A stretch of 51,767 nt of DNA. It comes from Nemertoderma westbladi. Its lineage: Eukaryota; Xenacoelomorpha; Nemertodermatida; Nemertodermatidae. The DNA lies in NCBI GenBank assembly GCA_032718475.1, contig JAUCBJ010004445.1, positions 1 through 51,767 on the forward strand. Direction: 5' to 3'. A model generated the notes under the pieces. The model made no database searches, had not been told where the DNA came from, and saw only the letters and a list, made by a program, of their open reading frames with translations. Positions within the stretch are counted from its first letter, which is position 1; every line of letters begins with the position of its first letter. Of the stretch, positions 1-11,154 are shown piece after piece. Made by a program: the position numbers and the translations under genes.

Positions 1-756
1 CCGAAAGGGAAATGGTTTTATTTAAATATCATACCCAGCGGAGTCGAAACGATAAATCGAGAATAGAACACGAGAACTCTATTCGAAATCAGCTCGAAAA
101 AAAGAACGTGGAAGAAGGCTTGTAAAGACAAATATAGGCGAACCACTGGAGAAGAGACATATGTTAATGCCCAGGGTCCATAATGTGAATAGTTTTCCCC
201 GGGGCACGGGTGCTCGCGGGCGGTCTCCTTCGGGAGGCTGTAAATTTCTCTTCCTTCATCGTTTTCCTGTAATTATTGTGATCAGTGTCACAATTAAAAG
301 ACAAGAATGAATGATGACGTGATGGAAAACTTGTCCATTGTGGTGTCTTATGGATACTACCCTATATCCTTCCTCCTCTTTACTACCTTCATCGATCGAC
401 CAATCATAGTGGTATCGTGGTATGGATCATACCTCATCCTAATAAATCTCCTCACCTTCTCTTCCCAACGCGCTCGGAGCTTCGGGAAACAAATACTAAA
501 CCTCCCAGCCTTTACTGTTTATTTGGATGCCCATATTCGTGTCCGCACCGCCTTTCCCTGTACCATTCTGTTGATATTTATGATATCAACTTCCATTCCT
601 CTTGTTGTTGATTGAATAATCAACCATAAATAATTTCCTTAAGTCCACAACCGTGATACAAACAAGGACTGAAAGGACACGTTGATAGTTTATGAACAAC
701 TGGTACCATTATGTGTCATAAATCTGGTTGTTCACCCTCTTAATAATTGAGGATAA
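1..756. other. No gene supported; 5' flank of the zinc-knuckle ORF
   Basis: No coding signal that I trust. A GC-rich patch near 195-240 contains a small stem capped by TTCG (CTCC at 225-228 pairing with GGAG at 233-236). An open frame at 307-615 is hydrophobic but has no recognisable family and no splice or composition support. If the ORF beginning at 757 belongs to a mobile element, this stretch may be its leader. Confidence 0.4.
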
Positions 757-2664
757 ATGCGTCTGGAGATAGTCTTCGAATGTAACAATCCTCCTATTGA
801 AGTCGTATTTCATAATTTCATTGAATGCGATAGTTTTTCCTCTGCTCTACCATCGCTGTCGGAGAACATATTAGGCCTACAACAGGAATATGGAGAACAT
901 TCCATACCCTTTCGTTGATACTCAGCTGATTGCTCCTTGGGCCGAAGGCCGAGGTTTCTTTCGCACTATGTATGCCAATACACCCAGCGGCATTACTAAA
1001 GTACGACGGACATCCATCGGACATCTTGCCTTTCAAGAATATGGTTGGAATTTCAAAGTTGGAAATCCTATAAATTACCAGCAAGTATATGGAGATCATT
1101 ACTCTCGTTTATATTTGACGGACCATTAACCGCGCCTGGTGCAGTATATAGCTTTATGAGTGTTCCACTTCGCCCTTCCTTAGCTATATACACGATCTTT
1201 GAAAACGCAGCACTTGCCGGTTGGCTAGACGATGTGTGCAGTCGTACCATACGCGCTCACCCGTTAATACTTGGAACTAAACTCGCCAAGTTAGACGAAC
1301 ACAATAAGTTCATACGTTTCGAATGTTTCCGGCGCTTTCTGACTCCGTTCCGTAACGTCGATAGTCAGTTCAAAGATCGCGCGCTGACCAAGCTCAGTCT
1401 TAGAGACTCAGCTGCGGAGAAACTGAGTAGCGCTGGATTTGCCGTGTTTCAAGACGTTTGTATACAGAACTCACATTCATCTGTTATACAAAGACCCCGA
1501 ATACCTACAGGTTATTCTGTCGTGGAAATACAGACAGTGGGTCCACTTACGGAAACCGACGCACCCACTTCGTCTATGCAGCTGGAGGATGAACCAGTAT
1601 GCTTGGAATCCGAAGCGATTCAACCTACGGCTTCTCGGAGCAGTGACAATGATTATGTCATAGAGTGGTATCAAGGTCCACAGCGTCTCACAGCGTACGA
1701 TTATCGACACGCCAACTACGTTTCCCGAAAACGTTGTCGATTATGCGCATCGAGAGACCACTTCACTCCTCTAGACTCGAGCGTACCTTGTTCCTATTTC
1801 CTCGAACAACCGATGATGGAAATATATTGTGCTTATTGCCGGCTTAATAACTCTCATATATTTGCCGTCTGCCCACAATTTATGACTCAATGTCACTACT
1901 GCCAACTTAAAGGACACGAAAGTTACAATTGTCCCTTTAATCGCGATTTAGAGAGCGTAGACGAGATGATCACCCTGCGATACATCCGAGCTTGGGAAGC
2001 GAACGCAGATTTACATTGCGAATCCAGACATCGCTATTACCCTGGACGAGCTTACGAGGGAGTTTACGCGTTCCATCCTTATCTATTCGCGTCGATTGAA
2101 CAGAAAACACGCGTACCAAGTTACGAGTTAATGAAGCGTGTTGGTGAGTGTATTTCCACCAAGTTTGTCAGGAAATACCTGAGAAACGTTAATCCTAATG
2201 ATATAACCACATATCACCTGATCAATTTTATCCGTCAGGACCCTGAGTATGGCGACATTTTCGTGAACTCGCATCCTGAACTCCAGGAAGTATCTCGGCG
2301 CCCATATGAATATCGAACCCGAGAACGCGAGCTGGAGAGAACCATTAAACCGAGAAAGTTCCTCACCACTCACGGTCCACCCACCGCTAGTGTCCAGACG
2401 ACCCGTCAAGGACCCGTAGGAGCTGCTGTCCTGAGACGCGCTCTAAAGGCCGTTAGACCTCACTCACCTGAGGTTGATATTAATCAACCAGGTACTTCGA
2501 CCGGCGGGTATACCGATCGTAACCCTGCACCTTCTGATGCAATTATATTGCACCCTTCGCCTAGGAGCTACAGCCCACCTCGTAAAGTGGCTCGCCCCAA
2601 AGAGAAAAGGACTCTTGCTAGCCTCAAGAAACTGCGTAAACGCCGTCCGCGCAAGAAAGACTAA
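757..2664 (+). pseudogene. Gag-like/RNA-binding zinc-knuckle ORF, interrupted by two compensating frameshifts
   Basis: An ATG at 757 opens a coding-like frame that stops at 917-919. The coding-like reading then continues one frame over (about 890-1129), and returns to the first frame from about 1110 to the stop at 2662-2664. Coding character therefore changes frame twice, with no net shift, which suggests a decayed gene or two indels; the intact 3' frame alone is 539 codons. The middle holds three Cys/His clusters: CRLC at about 1735, CAYC-x5-H-x4-C at about 1829, and a canonical CCHC knuckle (CHYC-x4-H-x4-C) at about 1888. The last ~25 residues are strongly basic (Lys/Arg), as in nucleocapsid tails. 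No protease, reverse transcriptase or integrase follows within the next 1.2 kb. A retroelement or virus-like gag is the best guess. The paired Cys/His fingers also loosely resemble a shortened Nanos-type double CCHC. Family not identified. Confidence 0.5.
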
Positions 2665-3931
2665 CTGTTTAGAGTATTTTTATATTTTAGAAACTGTGAT
2701 TTTGTATATTTTATAGACTTAAATCCCATTTTCTGGGAGCGGTGTAAAAGCTTTTGTGGGATAACTGATTCGTTTGCCTTGTTGGCCAGTTCCCCCCCAG
2801 TCGCTAAGAATACTCTCAAAGTGATCTACAGCTAAAAATAGTGCAAGTTACCAGCTTATTGGCGGATTTGCTGTACGCAGGCATCTGGGCTCTGTTTAAT
2901 CGGCCAACAAGCCTAGGGAGGTTGCGTCATAGCCTTGTTTTTGTATCTCCCAATAGAATTTGAGTTAGCCTTGATTTTGACCTATCACAGAGCTGCTGAA
3001 CTGAAAATTTCCTATCTCACTGCTCTTTCTCTGTGTTGAACGGGAGCTTCGTGGAATAAGGGAGTTGGTATCCTCGTATAGAGCAGTAGTCACGAGTTTT
3101 TCAAAGCCACGAAAGAACGGCTTTTAGTGTTTTGTGCTTTCTGCTTTTTAGCTCAACACTAGTAGGTTTAATCATAAGGACATATATCCTTTAACTGACC
3201 AAACGCACCTGATTACTGACTGATTGTCTTAACTCAAAACAAACTGGCACGATTGATCTGTCAATACTGTGTACTGCTATTTGTTGTCGGTTATTCATTA
3301 TATTTGTTGATGAATTATTATATTGGAATAACGAGAAATAACCCCGACACCCAATATTCTTGATATACCGAAGGTAAGAGAGAAAGGTTACCAATAACGA
3401 TTGTGACTTATGTTAAAGTGGTTTGAAGTGAATCTAATGTTATTTGATAGACCCTACATGAGTCAGTCTGTGTTCCTTTTATATGTGACTAAAATCAGTA
3501 AAGATTGGCAGATTAGTGTGCAGTATTGTGCAGCATTGTGTGCGAGTGAGTCTGTTAAAGAAGCATTCCTAAAGAATGCGCCATATATGTGAATTATAAT
3601 TAAGCCATATCGTTGTGAGTAGTTTAAGTCATAACTCTGTTTATGTAGATAAAGTGCCACGTCCTAAAGGAACTGTTAATATTCCCGAAGGTAAATAATA
3701 TTGTCAGAGATTATATAATACTGTCAGTCGAATAATACATTAGGCTTACATAGCAATAAAATTAAACCGTCGAACCCAATCTCCCGGGAATATCCAGCGG
3801 GTGAATGGTCGCGCACGGATTGGTTTCGACTAGTGTAGTGAATCAAATACTTGTCATAGGCTAAAAAGCGATTTAATATCTAGAAGACATCTTAATTTGG
3901 CGGGTTAAACTGCCAAAGGTCTGAAAGCGCG
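2665..3931. other. No gene supported; 3' flank of zinc-knuckle ORF
   Basis: No open frame with coding character. The sequence just after the ORF (AT-rich, then a pyrimidine- and C-rich stretch at about 2789-2800) could be its 3' UTR. I looked for terminal repeats matching positions 1-300 and saw only the short shared words CCAGCGG and TCGAAAC, which is not enough for an LTR call. Confidence 0.35.
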
Positions 3932-6900
3932 AACACACGCAGCACTCAATAAGGTTGGATTATTGTCGTATCCTGTAGATCTGACACGCAGCACTCAATT
4001 AGGTTGGATTATTGTCGTATCCTGTAGATCTTACACGCAGCACTCAATTAGGTTGGATTATTGTCGTATCCTGTAGATCTGACACGCAGCACTCAATTAG
4101 GTTGGATTATTGTCGTATCCTGTAGATCTTACACGCAGCGCTTGATTAGGTTGGATTCTTGACGTATCCTTTAGATCTGACACGCAGCACTCAATTAGGT
4201 TGGATTATTGTCGTATCCTGTAGATCTGACACGCAGCACTCAATTAGGTTGGATTCTTGTCGTATCCTGTAGACCTGACACGCAGCGCTTGATTAGGTTG
4301 GATTCTTGTCGTATCCTTTAGATCTGACACGCAGCACTCAATTAGGTTGGATTCTTGTCGTATCCTGTAGATCTTACACGCAGCGCTTGATTAGGTTGGA
4401 TTCTTGTCGTATCTGTAGATCTTACATGCAGAGCTCGATTAGGTTGGATTCTTGACGTATCCTTTAGATCTGACACGCAGCACTCAATTAGGTTGGATTC
4501 TTGTCGTATCCTGTAGACCTGACACGCAGCGCTTGATTAGGTTGGATTCTTGTCGTATCCTTTAGATCTGACACGCAGCACTCAATTAGGTAGGATTCTT
4601 GTTGTATCCTGTAGATCTGACACGCAGCACTAGATTGGGTTGGATTCTTGTCGTATCCTGTAGATCTGACACGCAGCACTCAATTAGGTTGGATTATTGT
4701 TGTATCCTGTAGATCTGACTCGCAGGGCTCGATTAGGTTGGATTCTTGTCGTATCCTGTAAATCTTACATGCAGAGCTTGATTAGGTTGGATTCTTGTCG
4801 TATCCTTTAGATCTGACACGCAGCACTCAATTAGGTTGGATTATTGTCGTATCCTGTAGATCTTACACGCAGCGCTTGATTAGGTTGGATTCTTGTCGTA
4901 TCCTTTAGATCTGACACGCAGCGCTTGATTAGGTTGGATTCTTGATGTATCCTTTAGATCTGACACGCAGCACTCAATTAAGTTGGATTCTTGACGTATC
5001 CTTTAGATCTGACACGCAGCACTCAATTAGGTTGGATTATTGTCGTATCCTGTAGATCTTACACGCAGCGCTTGATTAGGTTGGATTCTTGTCGTATCCT
5101 TTAGATCTGACACGCAGCACTCAATTAGGTTGGATTCTTGTCGTATCCTGTAGACCTGACACGCAGCGCTTGATTAGGTTGGATTCTTGTCGTATCCTTT
5201 AGATCTGACACGCAGCACTCAATTAGGTTGGATTCTTGTCGTATCCTGTAGATCTTACACGCAGCGCTTGATTAGGTTGGATTCTTGTCGTATCCTGTAG
5301 ATCTTACATGCAGAGCTTGATTAGGTTGGATTCTTGACGTATCCTTTAGATCTGACACGCAGCACTCAATTAGGTTGGATTCTTGTCGTATCCTGTAGAT
5401 CTTACATGCAGAGCTTGATTAGGTTGGATTCTTGACGTATCCTTTAGATCTGACACGCAGCACTCAATTAGGTTGGATTATTGTCGTATCCTGTAGATCT
5501 TACACGCAGCGCTTGATTAGGTTGGATTATTGTCGTATCCTGTAGATCTGACACGCAGCACTCAATTAGGTTGGATTATTGTCGTATCCTGTAGATCTTA
5601 CACGCAGCGCTTGATTAGGTTGGATTCTTGTCGTATCCTTTAGATCTGACACGCAGCACTCAATTAGGTTGGATTATTGTCGTATCCTGTAGATCTTACA
5701 TGCAGAGCTTGATTAGGTTGGATTCTTGACGTATCCTTTAGATCTGACACGCAGCACTCAATTAGGTTGGATTCTTGTTGTATCCTGTAGATCTGACTCG
5801 CAACGCTCGATTAGGTTGGATTCTTGTCGTATCCTTTAGATCTGACACGCAGCACTCAATTAGGTTGGATTATTGTCGTATCCTGTAGATCTTACACGCA
5901 GCGCTTGATTAGGTTGGATTCTTGTTGTATCCTGTAGATCTTACAGGCAGAGCTTGATTAGGTTGGATTCTTGACGTATCCTGTAGATCTTACACGCAGC
6001 GCTTGATTAGGTTGGATTCTTGTCGTATCCTGTAGATCTGACTCGCAACGCTCGATTAGGTTGGATTCTTGTCGTATCCTTTAGATCTGACACGCAGCAC
6101 TCAATTAGGTTGGATTATTGTCGTATCCTGTAGATCTTACACGCAGCGCTTGATTAGGTTGGATTCTTGTTGTATCCTGTAGATCTTACAGGCAGAGCTT
6201 GATTAGGTTGGATTCTTGACGTATCCTGTAGATCTGACACGCAGCACTCAATTAGGTTGGATTCTTGTTGTATCCTGTAGATCTGACTCGCAACGCTCGA
6301 TTAGGTTGGATTCTTGTCGTATCCTTTAGATCTGACACGCAGCACTCAATTAGGTTGGATTCTTGTTGTATCCTGTAGATCTGACTCGCAGCGCTCAATT
6401 AGGTTGGATTCTTGTTGTATCCTGTAGATCTGACTCGCAACGCTCGATTAGGTTGGATTCTTGTCGTATCCTTTAGATCTGACACGCAGCACTCAATTAG
6501 GTTGGATTATTGTCGTATCCTGTAGATCTTACACGCAGCGCTTGATTAGGTTGGATTCTTGTTGTATCCTGTAGATCTTACAGGCAGAGCTTGATTAGGT
6601 TGGATTCTTGACGTATCCTGTAGATCTTACATGCAGAGCTCGATTAGGTTGGATTCTTGACGTATCCTTTAGATCTGACACGCAGCACTCAATTAGGTTG
6701 GATTCTTGTCGTATCCTGTAGATCTGACACGCAGCGCTTGATTAGGTTGGATTCTTGTCGTATCCTTTAGATCTGACACGCAGCACTCAATTAGGTTGGA
6801 TTATTGTCGTATCCTGTAGATCTGACACGCAGCACTCAATTAGGTTGGATTATTGTCGTATCCTGTAGATCTTACACGCAGCGCTTCATTAGGTTGGATT

Positions 6901-7963
6901 CTTGTCGTATCCTGTAGATCTGACTCGCAGCGCTTGATTAGGTAGGATTCTTGTTGTATCCTGTAGATCTGACACGCAGCACTCAATTAGGTTGGATTCT
7001 TGTCGTATCCTGTAGATCTGACACGCAGCACTCAATTAGGTTGGATTCTTGTTGTATCCTGTAGATCTGACTCGCAGGGCTCGATTAGGTTGGATTATTG
7101 TTGTATCCTGTAGATGTGACTCGCAGGGCTCGATTAGGTTGGATTCTTGTCGTATCCTGTAGATCTTACATGCAGAGCTTGATTAGGTTGGATTATTGTC
7201 GTATCCTTTAGATCTGACACGCAGCACTCAATTAGGTTGGATTCTTGTCGTATCCTGTAGATCTGACACGCAGCGCTTGATTAGGTTGGATTCTTGTCGT
7301 ATCCTTTAGATCTGACTCGCAGCGCTTGATTAGGTTGGATTCTTGTCGTATCCTTTAGATCTGACACGCAGCACTCAATTAGGTTGGATTCTTGTCGTAT
7401 CCTGTAGATCTTACACGCAGCGCTTGATTAGGTTGGATTCTTGTCGTATCCTTTAGATCTGACACGCAGCACTCAATTAGGTTGGATTCTTGTCGTATCC
7501 TGTAGATCTGACACGCAGCGCTTGATTAGGTGGGATTCTTGTTGTATCCAGTAGATCTGACACGCAGCACTCGATTAGGTTGGATTCTTGTCGTATCCTG
7601 TAGATCTGACACGCAGCGCTTGATTAGGTGGGATTCTTGTTGTATCCTGTAGATCTGACACTCAGCACTCGATTAGGTTGGATTCTTGTCGTATCCTGTA
7701 GATCTGACACGCAGCACTCAATTAGGTTGGATTATTGTCGTATCCTGTAGTAGATCTGTACATGCAACGCTGTATTAGGTGGGATTCTTTTTGTATCCTG
7801 TAGATCTGACACGCAGCACTCAATTAGGTTGGATTATTGTCGTATCCTGTAGATCTTACACGCAGCGCTTGATTAGGTTGGATTCTTGTCGTATCCTGTA
7901 GATCTGACACGCAGCGCTTGATTAAGTTGGATTCTTGTTGTATCCTGTAGATCTGACCCGCAA
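3932..7963. repeat. 49-bp tandem satellite, ~82 copies
   Basis: Every unit carries ACACGCAGC, then either ACTCAATT or GCTTGATT, then AGGTTGGATT, [AC]TTG, TCGTATCC, TGTAGATCT. The spacing of successive ACACGCAG words is 49 bp (3984, 4033 and so on). Two main subtypes (CACTCAATT and CGCTTGATT) alternate irregularly, and minor variants such as CTCGCAACGCTCG or TACAGGCAGAGCTTG recur in blocks, which indicates later duplication of multi-unit segments. It lies upstream of the first visible ACMSD exon, probably in an ACMSD intron since the N-terminal exons are not in the window. No ORF of interest crosses it. Confidence 0.95.
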
Positions 7964-8099
7964 CGTTGCTGTTATATGACACAGCATTATTGATAATTAT
8001 GGCTGGAATTTTTTATGTCCGTTGTTTTGACTCCTTTTTTTTACGGATTTTGCATTCACCATACCCGTTCCAAATCATTGACAATTTGTTGATTTCTGT

Positions 8100-8400
8100 A
8101 CTTTTCTAACCAAATCAATAAACGATCACTGTGCCAATTGGGGAATGAAACAGCTTTCAGAGGCAAGATTTTCTAACCAACAGGATTTTATAACCAAAGC
8201 AATAAATGATATCTTCAACAATTGGGGAGATGCTGGGTCTTTTCAAACAAAAACAATTAATGATTTCGTAAACTATAGGGAAAAGGGGCAAGTTATAGCG
8301 GCCGTTTTTACTAAAGAAAACAATAAACGATCTCGTTTTTTTCAATTGAGGGAAAGGGGCACGTTACAGAGGCAAGTTTTTCTAACCAAACAATATTAAT
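8100..8400. repeat. Degenerate ~70-bp tandem repeat
   Basis: The words TTTTCTAACCAA, AATAAACGATC or AATAAATGAT, CAATTGGGG or CAATTGAGGG, and AGAGGCAAG recur at about 65-70 bp spacing, with roughly four to five diverged copies. The open frames across it follow the repeat and look non-coding. Confidence 0.6.
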
Positions 8401-9470
8401 CACGTTAACAATACAATGAAAGGAGTAGGCAACGTGTAGGCTATTTAATGTAGGCTACATAAGTAAATTCTGAAATTTGTTAATTAAGTACCGGTACTGT
8501 ACCAAGATTTACTACTGTACAATCAGAGTAACATAAGTACAGTAGGCACCGCAGTCATAGCCCGAGACTAGCGACTTTACGAATCTGCCAAGATCTATAC
8601 GGATCATGCTATGTGCTTGATTCATCTGCACTGATCATAATACATTGTAAATCTGCTACGATCATAGAATGATCATACAAAATCTTTTAAGAATTTACAT
8701 ATACAAAATATTGAAAAAATATTTATTTATTGAATGTATGGTTGCAATTTGTTAAATATCAAAACCATTTTTACATTAAACATTATAATTATTGTCTTGG
8801 AAAGTAACAACATGGCTATTATATTTGCTACGATCAGACGACGATCAGGATAAGATCAGGCCAGATAATGCGGCTGCCCAAATTTTAAAACACCAGAGGC
8901 AGAGTATAGGCAGAATGATCATTATTTTTTTGCCGTATTTGACCGACCAGAGTACTCTCTTTCACAGCGTTGTACATAAGATTACATATTATACGAAGAT
9001 CTTTTCAGATCTTATCATGATCATATCATGATAATATCAAGTTAGAAATTATCAATCAATAATTAATTATCAATTATCATTTAATAGGTATAGAAACACG
9101 AAATTTATAAATCTACATCAATAAGAATTATCTAATATGGTGGCCAAGTAGAGTAATTATATTAATTTATATGAATCTAATATAAATTTATTGATATTAA
9201 TGCAAAGTTAAATTGGCTTATCTTAAAACCAAATTGAAATTTGTTCTGCTTAAATATAATACCATTACCACACAATAGATATACAGATAGGGACAATAGG
9301 AAATGTTAGGTGTGTAGGTGTTAGTTGTACAGTAGGATATGTAGGTAAGATGTGTTAGGTTAGTTCTATCTACATCCCCCACTGCCATATCCCCATAGTA
9401 ACAGTCCACAGTGCAAACATAACAATATACAACAGACAATATCTGGGACGCTGATCACGAATATGGCACT
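8401..9470. other. AT-rich non-coding DNA, presumed ACMSD intron
   Basis: No gene seen. GATC-containing words (GATCATG, GATCATA, GATCAG) cluster at 8600-9030. Nothing else that I can support. Confidence 0.4.
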
Positions 9471-9960
9471 CAAAAATATCGTATTATCCAACAAATTCGA
9501 TTTTATCCGTATTAAATTTTGGCTACTTGTATTTTTTCGTCCCACCTGACAAGCACCAAAAATGATTTGCTTTACCACGAATGATTTTTAACGACTTGTA
9601 TCGTGATCAGCGACCTTGAAAACCAGCATAGCTTCAGAATTACCCAACCAAAGGTAAAAACAGTGTATAATTTTGTGCCACTTGTCAGGGCTTACTTTTC
9701 ATCTGGGGCACCAGAATGGCACCAAAATTCGGTTTGCATTTGCCAGATACATTTATAACTAGTTTCATCGTGATCAACGACATAGAAAACCCGTAGACAT
9801 TCAGAATTATCAAACTTAACACAAATTATTTTAGTTTGACATTTTTTTACTTGTACTTTTCGTCCTGGGGGACCAAAATAGCACAAAAAATGATGGTTGC
9901 ATTGCCAGAAAATATTTTTATCAAGTTTTATCGTTTTTTTTGAGCCAAGATCTAAAAAAT
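9471..9960. repeat. Degenerate ~160-bp tandem repeat, about three copies
   Basis: Matching segments start near 9528, 9695 and 9852. Each has a TTTTCGTCC- or TTTTCATCTGG-like word, ACCAAAA near AAAATGAT or AAATTCGG, a TTTGC or TTGC step, a GATCA(G/A)CGAC segment in two of the copies, and TTCAGAATTA. Identity is moderate, so this is an old duplication. Confidence 0.55.
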
Positions 9961-10651
9961 TTATAAAATTACCCCCCTCCCCGGGCCAATTGCGTTGTAA
10001 AATGGCCCGGGCCAGATAGGGTTAAGGCTGAATGGTCTGTAGGCCTTAGCAATTTTGATCGGGCCGCGGGAATGTGTTATTTTTTTTTTTTGCTGTAGCC
10101 TATTTCGCATTCGCAGGGTACTTATCTTTACTGGACTTTCTGAGAAATTTAACATCCTTACAAGGCAAAAGTGTGGGCTTGTGCAAAGATATAATACAGT
10201 AGTCCTATTTGTAATCTAAATTTGGAGTTGCTGAGAAAGTAATGTTCTTCGATAAGAAAAAAGTCTCGGAAAGAAGCAATTATTGTCACTAATTAATTGA
10301 GTGAAATTCAATTATGCTTTGTCTGTTTGTTTTGGGTTTTGCAGGAATTGGCAGCTAAAATGCCATCGAGTGCAAAATTCAATATACGAGGGCAGAACAT
10401 CTGAATTTCGGTTTTAAATTAAATTAGTGACAAGGAGTTCTTTCTCGCATGATTATTTTTTATCGAATACACTATTTCATTTATAATATAAAACTAGTTT
10501 CCGGTACAAATTTTACATCACATTTTCATCAGGTTCTATCTACAGGTATAAAATGCGATATGCTGAGGATCTTACAACAAAAACTCGTCTGCATTAGAAC
10601 AGATCAAATTTTTAATAAATTTCAGAGAATTTAATTTACAAAAAAATTTCA

Positions 10652-10737
10652 CTGCGGTCTGGTCTCGAACCTAATAAATACAGTAATTACACAGCACGCA
10701 CCTGACGGTTGACTGAGCTAGAATTTTGAGTCGAAAG
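10652..10737 (-). other. tRNA-derived sequence with pol III A and B boxes
   Basis: On the minus strand, TAGCTCAGTC resembles an A box and GGTTCGAGACC fits the B-box consensus, about 45 nt apart as in tRNA-derived elements. The flanks do not form a convincing acceptor or T stem, so this is more likely a SINE head or tRNA pseudogene than a working tRNA gene. Confidence 0.45.
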
Positions 10738-10844
10738 ATGTACTGTAGGCCTACTTTTTTACTCTGGTTTCTACGAATTTTCGTGAGGATTTTTCAGATC
10801 AAAATTTTTTTTTTCACATTAAGGACTCGTTGAGGAAAAAATGA

Positions 10845-10995
10845 CCCGTATTTTCGGCTGGCCCTAAGGCACGTGCCTTTGGAGTTTCCTATGGGGAGTA
10901 TAGTTCTGGGAGGACCGCACTTGGAATAAGTCGACAGACATTATGCGTAATCCCTGGACTGTGGGCCGAAAAGGGTGTAATTAAATAATATTTTA
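10845..10995 (+). mobile_element. SINE, 3' part (copy 1), abutting an ACMSD exon
   Basis: It shares a diagnostic core with the element at 17930-18200: GGAGTTTCCTATGGGGAGTA, then GAATAAGTCG.CAGAC, then TGCGTAATCCCTGG and GGGCCGAA, followed by an AT-rich tail. The tail runs to within about 10 nt of the splice acceptor at 11000-11001, so the insertion may supply part of the sequence upstream of that acceptor. Confidence 0.7.
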
Positions 10996-11001
10996 ATGTA
11001 G

Positions 11002-11154
11002 GGTAAAGGTGTAGATGTGTTGGAGTACCATGAGAAACTAAACGACGAAACAGCAGAAATATGTCGGAGGCACAAAGATCGATTCGCTGGACTAGCTATC
11101 GTTCCAATGCAGGATCCGAGCTTGGCTGTGCAGGAAATGCGAAGATGTTATACG
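11002..11154 (+). CDS. ACMSD: ACMSD exon (51 codons, phase 0 at both ends)
   Basis: It follows the acceptor TTTTAATGTAG and ends at TACG|GTAAAT. Its product includes HKDRFAGLAIVPMQDPSLAV and EMRRC, matching the family segment (P)RRFVGLGTLPMQ...EMERC. A SINE tail lies just upstream. No earlier ACMSD exon is recognisable in 1-11001. Confidence 0.9.

Noticed and set aside
307-615. 102-codon hydrophobic frame as a membrane protein gene
   Set aside because: Overlapping frame of similar length, no family, no splice signals.
1-3930. LTR retrotransposon with terminal repeats around the zinc-knuckle ORF
   Set aside because: Only short shared words found at the two sides; no TG..CA ends, primer-binding site or pol.
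3932-7963. CRISPR array
   Set aside because: Eukaryotic DNA, units are contiguous without unique spacers, and no cas genes.
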